Part shown: positions 7,828 to 18,103 of the stretch, piece after piece
Layout of the letters: every line of letters starts with the position of its first letter
Position numbering within the stretch: the first letter of the stretch is position 1
From: Candidatus Bathyarchaeota archaeon
Lineage (GTDB): Archaea > Thermoproteota > Bathyarchaeia > 40CM-2-53-6
Reading direction: 5' to 3'
DNA length: 46,609 nt
Assembly (NCBI GenBank): GCA_005888745.1
Contig: VBBS01000035.1
Coordinates: forward strand, 1-46,609
Translations under genes and position numbers: made by a program
The notes under the pieces: model-generated
Seen by the model: the letters and a program-made list of their open reading frames with translations, nothing else
What the model was told of the DNA's origin: nothing
Database searches by the model: none

Positions 7828-9804
7828 CTAACGTCGGGGCTTCTCTTTCTTCCCCTTTAGCAAGGCATCAAGGCTAACACCGTTGACTGTGAAAACGCGA
7901 TAGCGTGTTCCTGGAAGGTCACCATACGCCTTACCCTCGGCACCGCCAATGCCCTCGATCTCAACCTCATCATGTTCGTCTATGAAGTTCAACGCCCCAT
8001 CGCCCGGAAGAAAGGCCGTCACTGTCTTCCCGTTCTTGATAATCTGAGCCCTAACGCAGTTGGAGGTGAGGAAGCCGTTGGCGAAGAAGTTGTGGTTCTT
8101 GCTGGCAGTTGTAATGTCCAGTAACCGATTTTCGTTGGAGGGCTTGACTTTTGCGATTGTTTCCCATACGAGACCGTCGGGTAAGTCTGACTGTTGCCGG
8201 ACGAACTCCGCGAAGGGAGGACCGATATGAGCCGTGGAGCCCAGCCTTTCGATTCTTCTGACTCCAACTGAAGCCCAGGAATTGACAACGCTTCTCCCAA
8301 AATCGTATCCTTCGCCTCGTAGCCTTTCACAAACCTGCTTGATGGTGAGAGCCTTGGCTCTCAGTTTGAGGGCGCGACTGTAAGCTTCCTTGGCGCGTTC
8401 TATTCGACGCTTTCTCATTAGAAGGTATTCGTAGGCATATCGGGAGAAAGTTTCTCGGGTCTTCTGATACCTGTAGCCTATCTTTCCAAAGAGCGAGAGA
8501 AGATTCTCGAAGCCTGAATCAATGTAGGTTGTGAGTCGGAACAATTTCACGCCGTTGCATCGTATGACCGAAGGTCTCATCGAACACTCAGAGGATTCAA
8601 CGCCGAATTCCCTGAGAAGCCGCCGTATGCTGTTAATGAGTCTCTTGCCGCTCTCAATGTTGCTCTCCGACTTGCAGATGGTGAAACTCGGAGCTTGAAG
8701 AGTGGTTCCATTCCTTCCGCGGGCTCGAGGCTTCTCCAGCTCGCTTCCGAAGAAAGATGCCAAGAATTCTCTCTTTACCCATAAAGGCGCTTTCATTATC
8801 CACTGCGGGACATTGTAGGCAAGATCAGATTTTCGACCCACCGGTGCCCCGAGTGATTTCAACAGAGTAAACAGGACGATTGAGGTGGAAGCTACGATGT
8901 GATAGTGTCCAGAAATTACTTGCTGGGTGCCATTGTACAGGTTGATTATGCTCGTAGATTCTCCCTCGTAAACAGGGCTTGAATGAAATCCTAGCGAGCT
9001 CAGGTCTGCGGCGATGGTTTCCAGATCATCTGGATTACCTGATGCGACGAATTTTCCGGTCCAGCCGTTCCCACCCTTCGAATAGCTGAGGGTTCCGTCA
9101 CCGAAAACATGGCCGACAACTCGTGCGAGTTGAACGACCTTCGCGTTGTCGTAGGTTAAGGGAAGGAGGCTTCTGGAATAGAGTTCCGAAACAATACGGT
9201 TAGATCTTGAAGAAGGAGGAATGTTTTCCAGGATATCCTTGTCGGTAAGGACACCTCCTCGCGACGGCTGCTTCTCAACACCTGGAACGGGCATGACAAT
9301 GACCTTGTCTCCCAACTTCAGCCTTCGGGCCTCAACGACTCCGACCGAAGTGAAGAAGGGATGATCAGCACTACAGACGATCCTACGTCCAGTCTCTTCT
9401 GCGACAACTTCTAGAGCTCCAGTTTGTCTGGCTTCCGTCTCAGTGAGAGCGAAGAAATCTACGATTGGCGACCGTTCTACAACTCTCGTCTGCGGATTGA
9501 ACGTTGCAATTTCGCTGATTCGCCAGTACTGCTCAAGCTTCTCAATTGCGGATGAGTTGCCATCCGCCAATAATACACTCGTACCGGGGGCTACACATTT
9601 TCGGACTGCGCTGTTGGGTTGTCGGCATTCCACTCCGACCTTTTCTAGAACGATGGCTTTTCCCTGCGGCGCCCCTTGGAGCGGGTCTGACTTGTAGTCT
9701 AAACCAAGCATTCGTCGTTTGTACGGTGCGTAGGCCCACCTGAACTCCTTCCGTCTCTTCCGAAGTTTCTGGGCTGCGAACAGCCCCCTTGAGGCCTTGG
9801 CCAT
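7828..9804 (-). CDS. rps12: Ribosomal protein S12 (uS12) precursor interrupted by an intein
   Basis: uS12 sits in the decoding centre of the small ribosomal subunit. Residues 1-69 are the archaeal S12 N-terminus ending in [13 protein letters not shown]. Residues 583-658 are its C-terminus, beginning [13 protein letters not shown]. Joined, they give a normal 145-residue S12. Between them lie 513 residues of intein (entered separately). Functional ribosomes therefore require protein splicing. The gene is the last of the RNA polymerase gene group on the minus strand. A 230-base gap with its own TATA-like sequence suggests separate transcription. Upstream of the ATG, GGTGGATG could act as a ribosome binding site. 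Confidence 0.95.
   Translation of the reverse strand: MAKASRGLFAAQKLRKRRKEFRWAYAPYKRRMLGLDYKSDPLQGAPQGKAIVLEKVGVECRQPNSAVRKCVAPGTSVLLADGNSSAIEKLEQYWRISEIATFNPQTRVVERSPIVDFFALTETEARQTGALEVVAEETGRRIVCSADHPFFTSVGVVEARRLKLGDKVIVMPVPGVEKQPSRGGVLTDKDILENIPPSSRSNRIVSELYSRSLLPLTYDNAKVVQLARVVGHVFGDGTLSYSKGGNGWTGKFVASGNPDDLETIAADLSSLGFHSSPVYEGESTSIINLYNGTQQVISGHYHIVASTSIVLFTLLKSLGAPVGRKSDLAYNVPQWIMKAPLWVKREFLASFFGSELEKPRARGRNGTTLQAPSFTICKSESNIESGKRLINSIRRLLREFGVESSECSMRPSVIRCNGVKLFRLTTYIDSGFENLLSLFGKIGYRYQKTRETFSRYAYEYLLMRKRRIERAKEAYSRALKLRAKALTIKQVCERLRGEGYDFGRSVVNSWASVGVRRIERLGSTAHIGPPFAEFVRQQSDLPDGLVWETIAKVKPSNENRLLDITTASKNHNFFANGFLTSNCVRAQIIKNGKTVTAFLPGDGALNFIDEHDEVEIEGIGGAEGKAYGDLPGTRYRVFTVNGVSLDALLKGKKEKPRR
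8059..9597 (-). mobile_element. Intein with LAGLIDADG homing endonuclease inside S12
   Basis: The intein covers residues 70-582. It starts with Cys ([13 protein letters not shown], block A), has the block B histidine in CSADHPFF, and ends [13 protein letters not shown] before Cys+1. The penultimate residue is Ser rather than the usual His. Two LAGLIDADG-type motifs, VVGHVFGDG and LASFFGSEL, keep an acidic residue at position 8, so the endonuclease may be active. It interrupts the conserved RKCVR segment of S12, between Lys69 and the Cys that is both intein and extein nucleophile. Confidence 0.92.
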
Positions 9805-9846
9805 TCATCCACCGTTTACAGGTGAGCAAGTGGGCTCCCTGGGTTG

Positions 9847-9856
9847 CTTTTTAGAT
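9847..9856 (-). promoter_or_regulatory. TATA-like element upstream of rps12
   Basis: On the minus strand the sequence reads CTAAAAAGC about 45 bases before the rps12 ATG, which would leave a leader of about 20 bases. The remaining gap up to 10034 shows only T-rich stretches. Confidence 0.35.
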
Positions 9857-10034
9857 TAACGCCGGATGGGTCAACTTCTTGGTCGAGATCCTTCCTCTTG
9901 TTCATTTACGCTGATCCCGGATCGGTGATCTCTAGGGGGTTTTCTTTTCTCGAGTCCCGCCGCCAAACACTTTCTAATGTGAGGCTCATGGACGTAGAGT
10001 GATTTTGAAAATCCAGTGTCCTAGATAGTTGTGG

Positions 10035-10475
10035 TTATTGGACCACTACGTGGTCGATGTCGAAGTATCTCTTCACAAGCAAACGGGTCTTGTCAATAGT
10101 CCGACCGTTTTTTCCGATTGCGATTGCCTTATCCTGAGCGTCTACTTCCACGACCACGATCTTCTTGTCGGGCCTCTCGGTTACTCGGATCTCTTTGATT
10201 CTTGCAGGTGAGAGGCTGTTACGAATCAAGCCTTCAGGGGTGTCCGCGTACTCCACAACCTCGATCTGCCGACTTGTCATGCGGCGCAACTGGTTAATGT
10301 TCTTCCCGCCCTTGCCGATTGCGAGGCCCATGTCGCCTGGTTTTGCGACGAAAATGATGCGTCCTAGTTTCTCATCGATCACGCAGTCTTGTGTGGTGGC
10401 ACCTGTGGTGCTCTCGAAGAGAGCCATGTATTTCATTTCTTCGCTGGTTAGTTTGATCTTGGGCTGAAGCATCAC
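10035..10475 (-). CDS. nusA: NusA-like transcription factor with two KH domains
   Basis: Archaeal NusA-like proteins keep only the two KH RNA-binding domains of bacterial NusA and are coded next to the RNA polymerase large subunits. The 146-residue product has the KH loops GKGGKNI (54-60) and GKNGRTI (121-127). Three candidate starts lie in frame (GTG 10478, ATG 10475, ATG 10472), with GGGAGG about 14 bases upstream. It follows the L30e gene after about 90 bases. A role in elongation, termination or rRNA handling is inferred from the family only. Confidence 0.93.
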   Translation of the reverse strand: MMLQPKIKLTSEEMKYMALFESTTGATTQDCVIDEKLGRIIFVAKPGDMGLAIGKGGKNINQLRRMTSRQIEVVEYADTPEGLIRNSLSPARIKEIRVTERPDKKIVVVEVDAQDKAIAIGKNGRTIDKTRLLVKRYFDIDHVVVQ

Positions 10476-10568
10476 TTGTTCTGAATCCTCCCAGAGAAAT
10501 GATGAAAAATATTCCTTGCATTCATCAGATGTCCATCTGCCTTCAAAACCAATTCAAGATAAGAGAGA

Positions 10569-10877
10569 TTACTCATTATGCTTCTCAGCTAGTTTCAAGA
10601 CCTCTGAGTCCCCGGGTTCTCTAACGACCATCGATGCAACGGGGAAGGGTTTCTCGCAGAGCGCTCCCAGGTCGAGACTGTTGCCCTGAAAGACGTAGAC
10701 TGGAACCTCTGACTGTTTTGCGTCGTAGACTATGTTTTCGCGAAAATCTGCTGGGCAGTTGCTCGCGAGGATCAAGAGTTTGGCTCTGCCGAGGGAGGCG
10801 CTTGATAGCGTGACTTTGCTTCCGAATTCTACCTTGCCGGTCTTGACGGCCATGCGGATCTGTTTGTTCACGTCCAT
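10569..10877 (-). CDS. rpl30e: Ribosomal protein L30e (eL30)
   Basis: The 102-residue product has the L7Ae/L30e RNA-binding fold. It opens with a helix (VNKQIRMAVKTGKVEFG), followed by KLLILASNCP, the beta strand VPVYVF and the C-terminal SMVVREPGDSEVL. The gene starts six bases after the rpoA stop and is followed by nusA, the standard archaeal order. It belongs to the large ribosomal subunit. Confidence 0.95.
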   Translation of the reverse strand: MDVNKQIRMAVKTGKVEFGSKVTLSSASLGRAKLLILASNCPADFRENIVYDAKQSEVPVYVFQGNSLDLGALCEKPFPVASMVVREPGDSEVLKLAEKHNE

Positions 10878-10883
10878 CTGGCC

Positions 10884-13800
10884 TTACTTGCTCCCTTTCC
10901 GCGACATGGACATCGAGACCTCTATGAGACCCGTGCCCATCGGTACTTGTTGACCGACGATCACGTTCTCGGCGACGCCCCTTAGCGTGTCAACGATTCC
11001 TTTTACTGCAGCGTCTACGATTGTGGGAATTGTGATCTCGAATGCTGCTTTGGCAAGCGTGCTCGCTTTCTCTCCGCTTACGCCATGGCGTCCGACTTGG
11101 AGGACTTCGCCAGATGAGGTCATCATGTCCGCGACAAGCATCACGTGTCGAATGTCTACGTCGAGACCTTGTTCCTCGAGCACTCCTAGAGCCTCTTTGA
11201 CTATCACGTTGCGAGCGGCTTCGATCCCTAGAACTACGGCTGTTTCGTTGATGTTGTTGCTTACCGTCCGGCTTGTATCAACGCCCGGAACCTCGAAGGC
11301 CAACGCGAGACTGGACCCTTCGGTTCTAACTATCCATTCACCTTTCTCCTCTATGACGAGAGCTCTTCGGACTGCAGGTAAACCCTTGACGTGATGGACT
11401 AGGAGTTTGCTCGCTAGGCGTCTGAACTGGGGGATCTCAAGCTCCTTCGACTTGATCTCCACATGGTACCCCTCGACTTTCACCTCGCAGTTCGGCGGTT
11501 TCACCGCATCCCGCACGTCCTGGACGGTGATCTCTCTCTCACGCATCGCTTGCGGGTTCAGTTTTACATCGATTCTCATCCGTGTAACATCAGACTCGAA
11601 TGTGCTGGCTATGTCTCCTAGTGTCGCGTGGGTGAGCTGTGTGGCCACTTCCTGGGCTTTCTCTCTGCTCGCTCTGTGTTTCGGATCCAGGTAAACTGTC
11701 ATGTTTGGAGTTGAGGGGATCTTTCTTGCATCAACGATCTCTATGAGTCTTGGAAGTCCCAAGGTCACGTTTTGCTCTCGGACTCCTGCGAAGTGGAAGG
11801 TTCTGAGCGTCATCTGTGTACCAGGTTCGCCGATGGACTGGGCGGAGACTATTCCTGCGGCCTCGCCAGGCTCCACGAGAGCACGTTTGTAATTCTCTAT
11901 AGCCTCAAGTACGGTCTCGTCAACAGCCGGTTTGGGCAGTTTCGCGTTTACCAGGCTCTGGCGCAGCTTGTTCAGTATCAAGGGCGAGAGAGTGTTGTTC
12001 GCCTTGTCAACTTCATCCTCAACGTACTCCTTGGTCGCGGCAGTTCCCTTCTTCATTGTAAGACGGATGCGTTCTATCAAACGGTCAATGTTGACAGCCT
12101 TCCCGTGATCGCTCTTCGCCGTGTCAACACCGTCTTCGCCATAACGGACCTGGATAATGTTACCTCGGGAATCTCTGACGGTTGAGTCGTATTCGACTCT
12201 GAGATGCTCCAGGGCGTTGATTAGGCGTCGTTGCATGTATCCGCTCTGCTGGGTTCTGACCGCTGTATCGACTAGTCCCTCTCTACCCCCCATCGCATGG
12301 AAGAAGAATTCGATGGGTTCAAGCCCGTCTCGGTAGGAGTTGTAGACGAAGCCTCGAGCTGCTGCTCCGGCGTCTCCAGGTTTGAAGAATGATAGTGCTC
12401 TGCCCCGATATCCTCGGAGGATTCTTTTTCCTCGGATCGATTGTTGGCCGACGCTTGCGGTCATCTGGGATATGTTGAGTGTCGAGCCTCGAGCCCCTGC
12501 CCTGCTCATGATTACGCCGCTGTTGTCCATCTGGAAGTACTGGTCCGCGAACTCGCCCGCTACATCTCGGGCTCTAGAGAGCTCGTTCATGATATAGAGC
12601 TCCAATGATTCTTCCAATGACTGTCCCGGCAACCGTTCTAGCGTCTCTTTGCGGTAGCTGTCGATGTACTCGTTGACTTTCTCTTCGGCCTTGGCGATGG
12701 CTTTAGCGATCTTTTCCTTGGTGGCTGGAGGGATCTCGAGTTCGTCAAACGCGTATGTGAAACCTCGAAGAACCATGTATCGATCGAGAAGTTTCGTAAC
12801 AGCGTTGAGAAAGGTCCTCGCATCTTCCGCTCCGTAGTCTTTGACTATTCGGTGGAAGAGGCTCTCTGATTTTTCGGCGCCGATAGACGCCTTGTCGATC
12901 ACGCCTTGCTCAAGGACGCCATCTTTGATCACGATGAAGGCATCATAGGGGCAGTCGTGAAGAACTCCTTTGTCGCAGTCCGCGCACTTGTAGTAGCTTG
13001 AAAGGTTGGATTTCGACACGAAATTGAAGCCCTTCGGAATGACGATACTGAAAATCTGTTTCCCAGTCCACTTCTCTTCAGGTTTTGTTACTGCCGGCTC
13101 TGGCATAGGTCCCTCGAAGCCGGCCGCCGCAAGTAGCCTCGAGACAGTTGGACGGTCAAGGAGTGTTGATTTCTGCGTTAGAAGGAACGCTGCTGTCAGG
13201 GAGTCTCGGATTGCTCCGATGATCGGCCCTCCGTACCTTGGGGAGAGGATCTGGTCCTGGACCTGCATGAGGAGGCGAGCCTCGGTGCGAGCTTCTTCCC
13301 CTTGTGGAACGTGAAGGTTCATCTCGTCACCGTCAAAGTCGGCGTTGTAGGGCGGACAGACGGTTGGGTTGAGCCTGAAGGTCTTGTAGGGGAGGACTCG
13401 GACACGGTGTGCCATGATGGACATTCTGTGGAGGCTCGGTTGCCGGTTGAAGAGCACAATGTCGCCATCTCTAAGATGTCTCTCGACGACGAAGCCGGGC
13501 TGAAGCGCTTCCGCGACCACCTTTCTATCCGTAACGAATTCGAGCCGGACCCGTCGGCCATCGGGACGAACGATGTACAGTGACCCTGGGTAGGTATCGG
13601 GGCCGTTGCTGATAAGCCGCTTCATCTCTTCGAGATTGTAATCAGTAGCCTTCTCGGGAATCGTTAGGCGGCTTGCAACGTCGAGGGGTACTCCTACTTC
13701 GTTGATGTCTAGGTTCGGGTCAGGGGAAACGACTGTTCGAGCCGAGAAGTCGACCCGTTTGCCTGATAGGTTGCCTCTGAATCTTCCTTCTTTTCCTTTC

Positions 13801-14729
13801 AATCGTTGAACCAGTGTCTTCAGCGCCCTTCCAGATCTGTGTCTCGCAGGGGGGAGGCCTGAGACCTCGTTGTCGAAGTAGGTGGTTACGTGGTATTGGA
13901 GTAGTTCGTGGAGTTCTTGAATGATGTTGATGGGAACTCCGGATTCAAGCGCCTCACGCAGTTTCTGGTTGATTCTGATGATGTCGACGAGCTTGTGGGT
14001 TAGATCGTCCTCGGACCTGATGCCGGACTCTAGAGTTATGGAGGGTCTGACCGAGACGGGAGGGACCGGCATGACTTGGAGGACAGCCCACTCTGGGCGC
14101 GCAGCTTTGGGATCCATTCCGAGGAGAATCAGGTCATCGTCAGGAATTCTCTCAAGTCTCTCCCGGACCGTGCTGGGAGTTAGGCGCACCGCGCCTCCTT
14201 CGGCCACTATCTCGTGGAAGGTGGTGGGTTTGCCATGTTCGATCGGGTACTGTTTCTGCCCGCAGTGGGGACACTGTTGGGCTTTCTTGGCGTCTTTGAT
14301 TATCTCGTCAAGGAAGGCGTCAGGTATAGTGTTGAGTCGTTGTTTGAGATCGGCGTGGCGTACTTTGAATTTCTCGATCTTCTCTTCACTCAGCAGTATT
14401 CTGCCGCAGTTTCTGCAGGTGATTGAGAGGAGTCGATGGATGAGTTTTGCGAAGCTGACATGGATAACGGGTTCTGCCAGCTCAATGTGACCGAAGTGGC
14501 CGGGGCAGGCGGAGGCGGTGTTGCCGCATGTCTTGCATTTTTGGCGAGGTTCAAGGGTCCCGAGTCTGCCGTCCATCAGACCTGATACAATCGGGACTCC
14601 ATCCTCATCGTAGGTGTCCGCTGCCTGGACCTCCACTGCTGATAGTTTTCGAAGTTCTGATGGCGATAATAGTGTGAATCGGATGCTCTGGATTACTTTG
14701 TGAGCTTCTTCCATTGTCGCGAGAGACAT
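10884..14729 (-). CDS. rpoA: DNA-directed RNA polymerase largest subunit, unsplit A'+A''
   Basis: This is the catalytic subunit of RNA polymerase. The start is ATG 14729, two bases after rpoB and preceded by GAGGAGAGGG inside the rpoB end. The frame is open upstream to 14912, but that part only shadows rpoB. The 1281 residues include the N-terminal zinc site CKTCGNTASACPGHFGH (65-81), the GKRVDFSARTVV region, the Mg2+-binding NADFDGD (462-468), the bridge-helix region and the A''-type C-terminal part with EPGTQMTLRTFHFAGV. In most archaea A' and A'' are separate genes, with the break near residue 890 here. No stop or restart is present, so one polypeptide is made. Confidence 0.96.
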   Translation of the reverse strand: MSLATMEEAHKVIQSIRFTLLSPSELRKLSAVEVQAADTYDEDGVPIVSGLMDGRLGTLEPRQKCKTCGNTASACPGHFGHIELAEPVIHVSFAKLIHRLLSITCRNCGRILLSEEKIEKFKVRHADLKQRLNTIPDAFLDEIIKDAKKAQQCPHCGQKQYPIEHGKPTTFHEIVAEGGAVRLTPSTVRERLERIPDDDLILLGMDPKAARPEWAVLQVMPVPPVSVRPSITLESGIRSEDDLTHKLVDIIRINQKLREALESGVPINIIQELHELLQYHVTTYFDNEVSGLPPARHRSGRALKTLVQRLKGKEGRFRGNLSGKRVDFSARTVVSPDPNLDINEVGVPLDVASRLTIPEKATDYNLEEMKRLISNGPDTYPGSLYIVRPDGRRVRLEFVTDRKVVAEALQPGFVVERHLRDGDIVLFNRQPSLHRMSIMAHRVRVLPYKTFRLNPTVCPPYNADFDGDEMNLHVPQGEEARTEARLLMQVQDQILSPRYGGPIIGAIRDSLTAAFLLTQKSTLLDRPTVSRLLAAAGFEGPMPEPAVTKPEEKWTGKQIFSIVIPKGFNFVSKSNLSSYYKCADCDKGVLHDCPYDAFIVIKDGVLEQGVIDKASIGAEKSESLFHRIVKDYGAEDARTFLNAVTKLLDRYMVLRGFTYAFDELEIPPATKEKIAKAIAKAEEKVNEYIDSYRKETLERLPGQSLEESLELYIMNELSRARDVAGEFADQYFQMDNSGVIMSRAGARGSTLNISQMTASVGQQSIRGKRILRGYRGRALSFFKPGDAGAAARGFVYNSYRDGLEPIEFFFHAMGGREGLVDTAVRTQQSGYMQRRLINALEHLRVEYDSTVRDSRGNIIQVRYGEDGVDTAKSDHGKAVNIDRLIERIRLTMKKGTAATKEYVEDEVDKANNTLSPLILNKLRQSLVNAKLPKPAVDETVLEAIENYKRALVEPGEAAGIVSAQSIGEPGTQMTLRTFHFAGVREQNVTLGLPRLIEIVDARKIPSTPNMTVYLDPKHRASREKAQEVATQLTHATLGDIASTFESDVTRMRIDVKLNPQAMREREITVQDVRDAVKPPNCEVKVEGYHVEIKSKELEIPQFRRLASKLLVHHVKGLPAVRRALVIEEKGEWIVRTEGSSLALAFEVPGVDTSRTVSNNINETAVVLGIEAARNVIVKEALGVLEEQGLDVDIRHVMLVADMMTSSGEVLQVGRHGVSGEKASTLAKAAFEITIPTIVDAAVKGIVDTLRGVAENVIVGQQVPMGTGLIEVSMSMSRKGSK

Positions 14730-14731
14730 GG

Positions 14732-17700
14732 TTATGCCCTCTCCTCTAGGTTCAGTCGGGGTGCGATTCCGAGAGCCATGAGCTCTTGTACTAACAGCTT
14801 GAAAGCGTAGGATATTGCGACGGGGGATATGACGGCTTTCTCTGCGTCGATGCGGCAGATGTACTTGTTTTGCTTGATATCGTGATAAGCGAGGGTGCCG
14901 CAGGTCTCGCATACGTAGGCGATGTACTTGTCAGATTCTTCTAGCAGTCTGTCGCGAAGTAGAGCGGATGCTCCGTGTCCGATGAGGCAGTCTCTCTCCA
15001 TTTCCCCAAATCGTAATCCTCCCCCTCTAGCTCTGCCCTCGGTGGGTTGACGTGTGAGCATTTGGACTTGGCCTCTGGCTCGGGCGTGCATCTTGTCGGC
15101 TACCATGTGGTGGAGTTTCTGGTAGTACACGACGCCTATGAACAGGTCGGCTGCGAGCCGTTCACCGGTAATCCCGTTGTAAAGGGGTTCCCGTCCACTC
15201 TTCTCGAAGCCCAGCTTGGTCAACATGTCGCCGATGGCCTGGGGTCCGATGTTTTCGAAGGCTGTCCCGTCCATGATTTCTCCCATTTGGGATGCTAGTT
15301 TTCCGCCGAGTGTTTCTACGAACTGGCCGATTGTCATTCTTGATGGTATCGCATGGGGATTGATGATAACGTCGGGAACGACTCCATCGACTGTGAAGGG
15401 CATGTCTTCTTGCGGTACAAGGAGTCCGATGACTCCTTTCTGTCCGTGACGAGACGCGAACTTGTCGCCTAGTTCGGGGACGCGTAGGTCTCTTACTTTT
15501 ACCTTGACAAGTTTGCTTCCTTCGATAGATTCAGTTACGAAAACTTGATCGATGGTTCCCTGTTCCGAGGGTCTCATCGTAACTGAGGAGTCTCGCTTGG
15601 TAGGGCCTTTGGCTTCGAACTCGCGGTATTCTTCCATGAATCTTGGCGGACTTGTTCGTCCGACAAGAACAGTGTTGCCTGTGGCTTCTGCTTCGGGGGA
15701 AATCATTCCGTCTTCTTCGATGAGTCGGTAGTAGCGGTCCCCGCGATATCCTCTGATGCCGGCTTCTGGTATCTCAAACTTGTCCCGCAGTCCTCCGAGG
15801 TACTGTCTGCTTTCGGCTTCGTAGATTCGGTAGAAGGTTGAGCGGAAGAGGCCTCTGTCGACGGAGGATTTGTTGATGATGATCGCGTCTTCCATGTTGT
15901 AGCCTTGGAAGGAGAGGATTGCGACGACCACGTTTTGCCCGGAGGGGCGTTCGAGATAGTTGAAGACCTCCATGGGTTTCGTCTGGACGATGGGTGTCTG
16001 TGCATAGTGGAGGAGATGGGATCGGGAGTCGACCCTAGTGAAGAAGTTGGTCGAGAAAACGCCCAAGGCTTGTTTCGCCATAGCCGATTCGTAGGCGTTT
16101 CGTGGAGATTGGTTGTGTTCGGGGAATGGGATGAGGCTCGCGGCTATTCCGAGCATAACGTAGGGCGCGATTTCTAGGTGAGTGTGGTCCTTTCTGAGGT
16201 CGTGTTCGTACATGGCGATTAGGGCGTTTTCTTCCTCGTCTGCGTCTAGCATCTCTACGACTCCTGATCTGACCAGGTCTTGCCAGGCGATTCGTCCCTG
16301 TTCGAGTTGGATAAGATGGTCCTCGGTTAGTCGTGGTCGGCTGCTGTCAACCACGATCAGTGGACGCCGGACTCTTCCAGCGTCACAGTTCACATGTAAA
16401 TCGGCTCTTCCTCCCCTCGCCTCTGGAGGATGGAATGAGAAATTAACCTCCGAGCTCAGCTTTCCTTCACGCCTGAGTTCTCGCAGCTCTCCGGCGAGTG
16501 CGGCGGGATCTTTGGAGTATCCCGCTAGTATCCCGTCTACTATGACTTTGCCGCCTGTCGATCTGAGTTTCTTGTCGGAGTCTTCAATCGGGATTACACC
16601 CGACCTCCGCAGCTTGTCGACCATTTCTCTGGGATCGATTCCGACTGATATGCTGCTGGAGAGTGCGAGGTTCTTGACGAGTCCGCAGTTCGATCCTTCT
16701 GGTGTCTCATCGGGGCAAAGCCTTCCATAATGCGTTGGGTGAAGGTCTCTAGCTTCGAGGTTCGGCTGGCTACGACTGAGGGGAGACTGCAGCCTTCTCA
16801 GATGGCTGAGAGTGCTGACGAAATTTGTCCGGTCTAGTAATTGTGTTACGCCGATTCTTCCCCTAACCCAGTTTCCGGTGGCAATTGCATGCTGAACCCT
16901 CTCGGTGATTATTCCAGGCCTAATCGCATTGGCGATCGAAAATTCTATGTGTCGTCTGATGGTTATTCTCTCAAGCTGATACTTGAGATCCCGAGTGAGG
17001 TTTCGGAAGGATATTCGGAACAGTTCAGCTAAGAGGGAACCGGCCAGTTTCAGTCGTTTGTTCGCATAATGATCCTTGTCGTCAGAAGTCCGTCGTCCGA
17101 GCTTGACTTCTATTATTCGAGCAGCAATCTCCGTCAGGAAGAGCCCTTTCTCCCTTCGTTCCGCGGGGAGCCTGCCGAGGTGTGGCAGAAAGTTTCGATC
17201 CAGTACAGACTCGGCTTTCTTCAGTCGGTACTCGTCCACCTGTCCGGGAGCAAGACGGTTGCCGAGATACAGGAGGGCATCGTGACTGTTATTGGCCTCT
17301 AGAGATTTCTCGTACGAGGCTTCAAGTTCGTCTTGTATGTCGGGGTCAGTGCTCACGAGTTCTGCGATCTTGGCGTCTTCCTCGAATCCGAGTGCGCGCA
17401 TGAGGATCATAAGGGGTATGTCGCTGGGGATTCCCGGCATTGTCACGTAGATTCCCGCGTCGCTCTTCAGAGCTACCTCAATACGTGCCCGAAAACCAAC
17501 GGTGGTGGAGAATATTTTGGCCTTATAGGTTGGATTGACGCCAGTGTGCTCGACATCTACGAGAATCCGGTTCGCGGCGAGATCCTCCAAAGCGACTATA
17601 ACTCGCTCGGATCCGTTTACAATGAAGTATCCACCAGGATCAAGTGGGTCTTCTCCGACGCCCACAAGATCGTCAGGTGACAGTTTGGAGAGCAGACAGA

Positions 17701-18079
17701 TTCGGGATTTGAGCATGACTGGTAGATCACCGATGTAGACCATTTCCGGTTGACCTTCTCGCTCGCCGATCACAGGAATCATTTCCATGTGGAGTGGCGC
17801 TGCGTAAGTCAGATTTCGAATTCTGGCCTCAGCAGGATAGATTGACCTCTCAGTGCCATCTACCTCGATCACTCGGGGCGTTCCAATCTCTATCTTACCT
17901 AGTTTGATCCTTAACGGATAATCTCCGATTTCGATGGGCAATTCTCCGACTTCGTCTACGATTGCTTGAAGTCCTCTCTCAACGAAGTCGTTGTACGAGT
18001 CGATGTGTTGACGAACGAGCCCGCTGTCCTTGATGAACTCCTTAGACAGGTTCCAAAGTTGTTGGGTTGTTACGGCCAT
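14732..18079 (-). CDS. rpoB: DNA-directed RNA polymerase subunit B, unsplit
   Basis: RpoB forms the second half of the polymerase active centre. The 1115-residue product contains YNMEDAIIINKSS (about residue 728), the RHGQKGVIG segment (about 880) and the hybrid-binding PHAIPSRMTIGQ. It is one gene, not split into B' and B''. The C-terminal zinc ribbon starts CETCG (about 1056), but the second half reads YICRIDAEK. Only three of the usual four cysteines are present. Translation starts at ATG 18079 after GGAG and follows rpoH by 24 bases. It is one operon with rpoA. Confidence 0.96.
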   Translation of the reverse strand: MAVTTQQLWNLSKEFIKDSGLVRQHIDSYNDFVERGLQAIVDEVGELPIEIGDYPLRIKLGKIEIGTPRVIEVDGTERSIYPAEARIRNLTYAAPLHMEMIPVIGEREGQPEMVYIGDLPVMLKSRICLLSKLSPDDLVGVGEDPLDPGGYFIVNGSERVIVALEDLAANRILVDVEHTGVNPTYKAKIFSTTVGFRARIEVALKSDAGIYVTMPGIPSDIPLMILMRALGFEEDAKIAELVSTDPDIQDELEASYEKSLEANNSHDALLYLGNRLAPGQVDEYRLKKAESVLDRNFLPHLGRLPAERREKGLFLTEIAARIIEVKLGRRTSDDKDHYANKRLKLAGSLLAELFRISFRNLTRDLKYQLERITIRRHIEFSIANAIRPGIITERVQHAIATGNWVRGRIGVTQLLDRTNFVSTLSHLRRLQSPLSRSQPNLEARDLHPTHYGRLCPDETPEGSNCGLVKNLALSSSISVGIDPREMVDKLRRSGVIPIEDSDKKLRSTGGKVIVDGILAGYSKDPAALAGELRELRREGKLSSEVNFSFHPPEARGGRADLHVNCDAGRVRRPLIVVDSSRPRLTEDHLIQLEQGRIAWQDLVRSGVVEMLDADEEENALIAMYEHDLRKDHTHLEIAPYVMLGIAASLIPFPEHNQSPRNAYESAMAKQALGVFSTNFFTRVDSRSHLLHYAQTPIVQTKPMEVFNYLERPSGQNVVVAILSFQGYNMEDAIIINKSSVDRGLFRSTFYRIYEAESRQYLGGLRDKFEIPEAGIRGYRGDRYYRLIEEDGMISPEAEATGNTVLVGRTSPPRFMEEYREFEAKGPTKRDSSVTMRPSEQGTIDQVFVTESIEGSKLVKVKVRDLRVPELGDKFASRHGQKGVIGLLVPQEDMPFTVDGVVPDVIINPHAIPSRMTIGQFVETLGGKLASQMGEIMDGTAFENIGPQAIGDMLTKLGFEKSGREPLYNGITGERLAADLFIGVVYYQKLHHMVADKMHARARGQVQMLTRQPTEGRARGGGLRFGEMERDCLIGHGASALLRDRLLEESDKYIAYVCETCGTLAYHDIKQNKYICRIDAEKAVISPVAISYAFKLLVQELMALGIAPRLNLEERA

Positions 18080-18103
18080 TTCAATTTTCTCCGATAAATA
18101 TAT

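Noticed and set aside
14730-14912. N-terminal extension of rpoA by 61 residues
   Set aside because: It overlaps the rpoB end in another frame, has no RpoA-like sequence, and a good ribosome binding site precedes ATG 14729.
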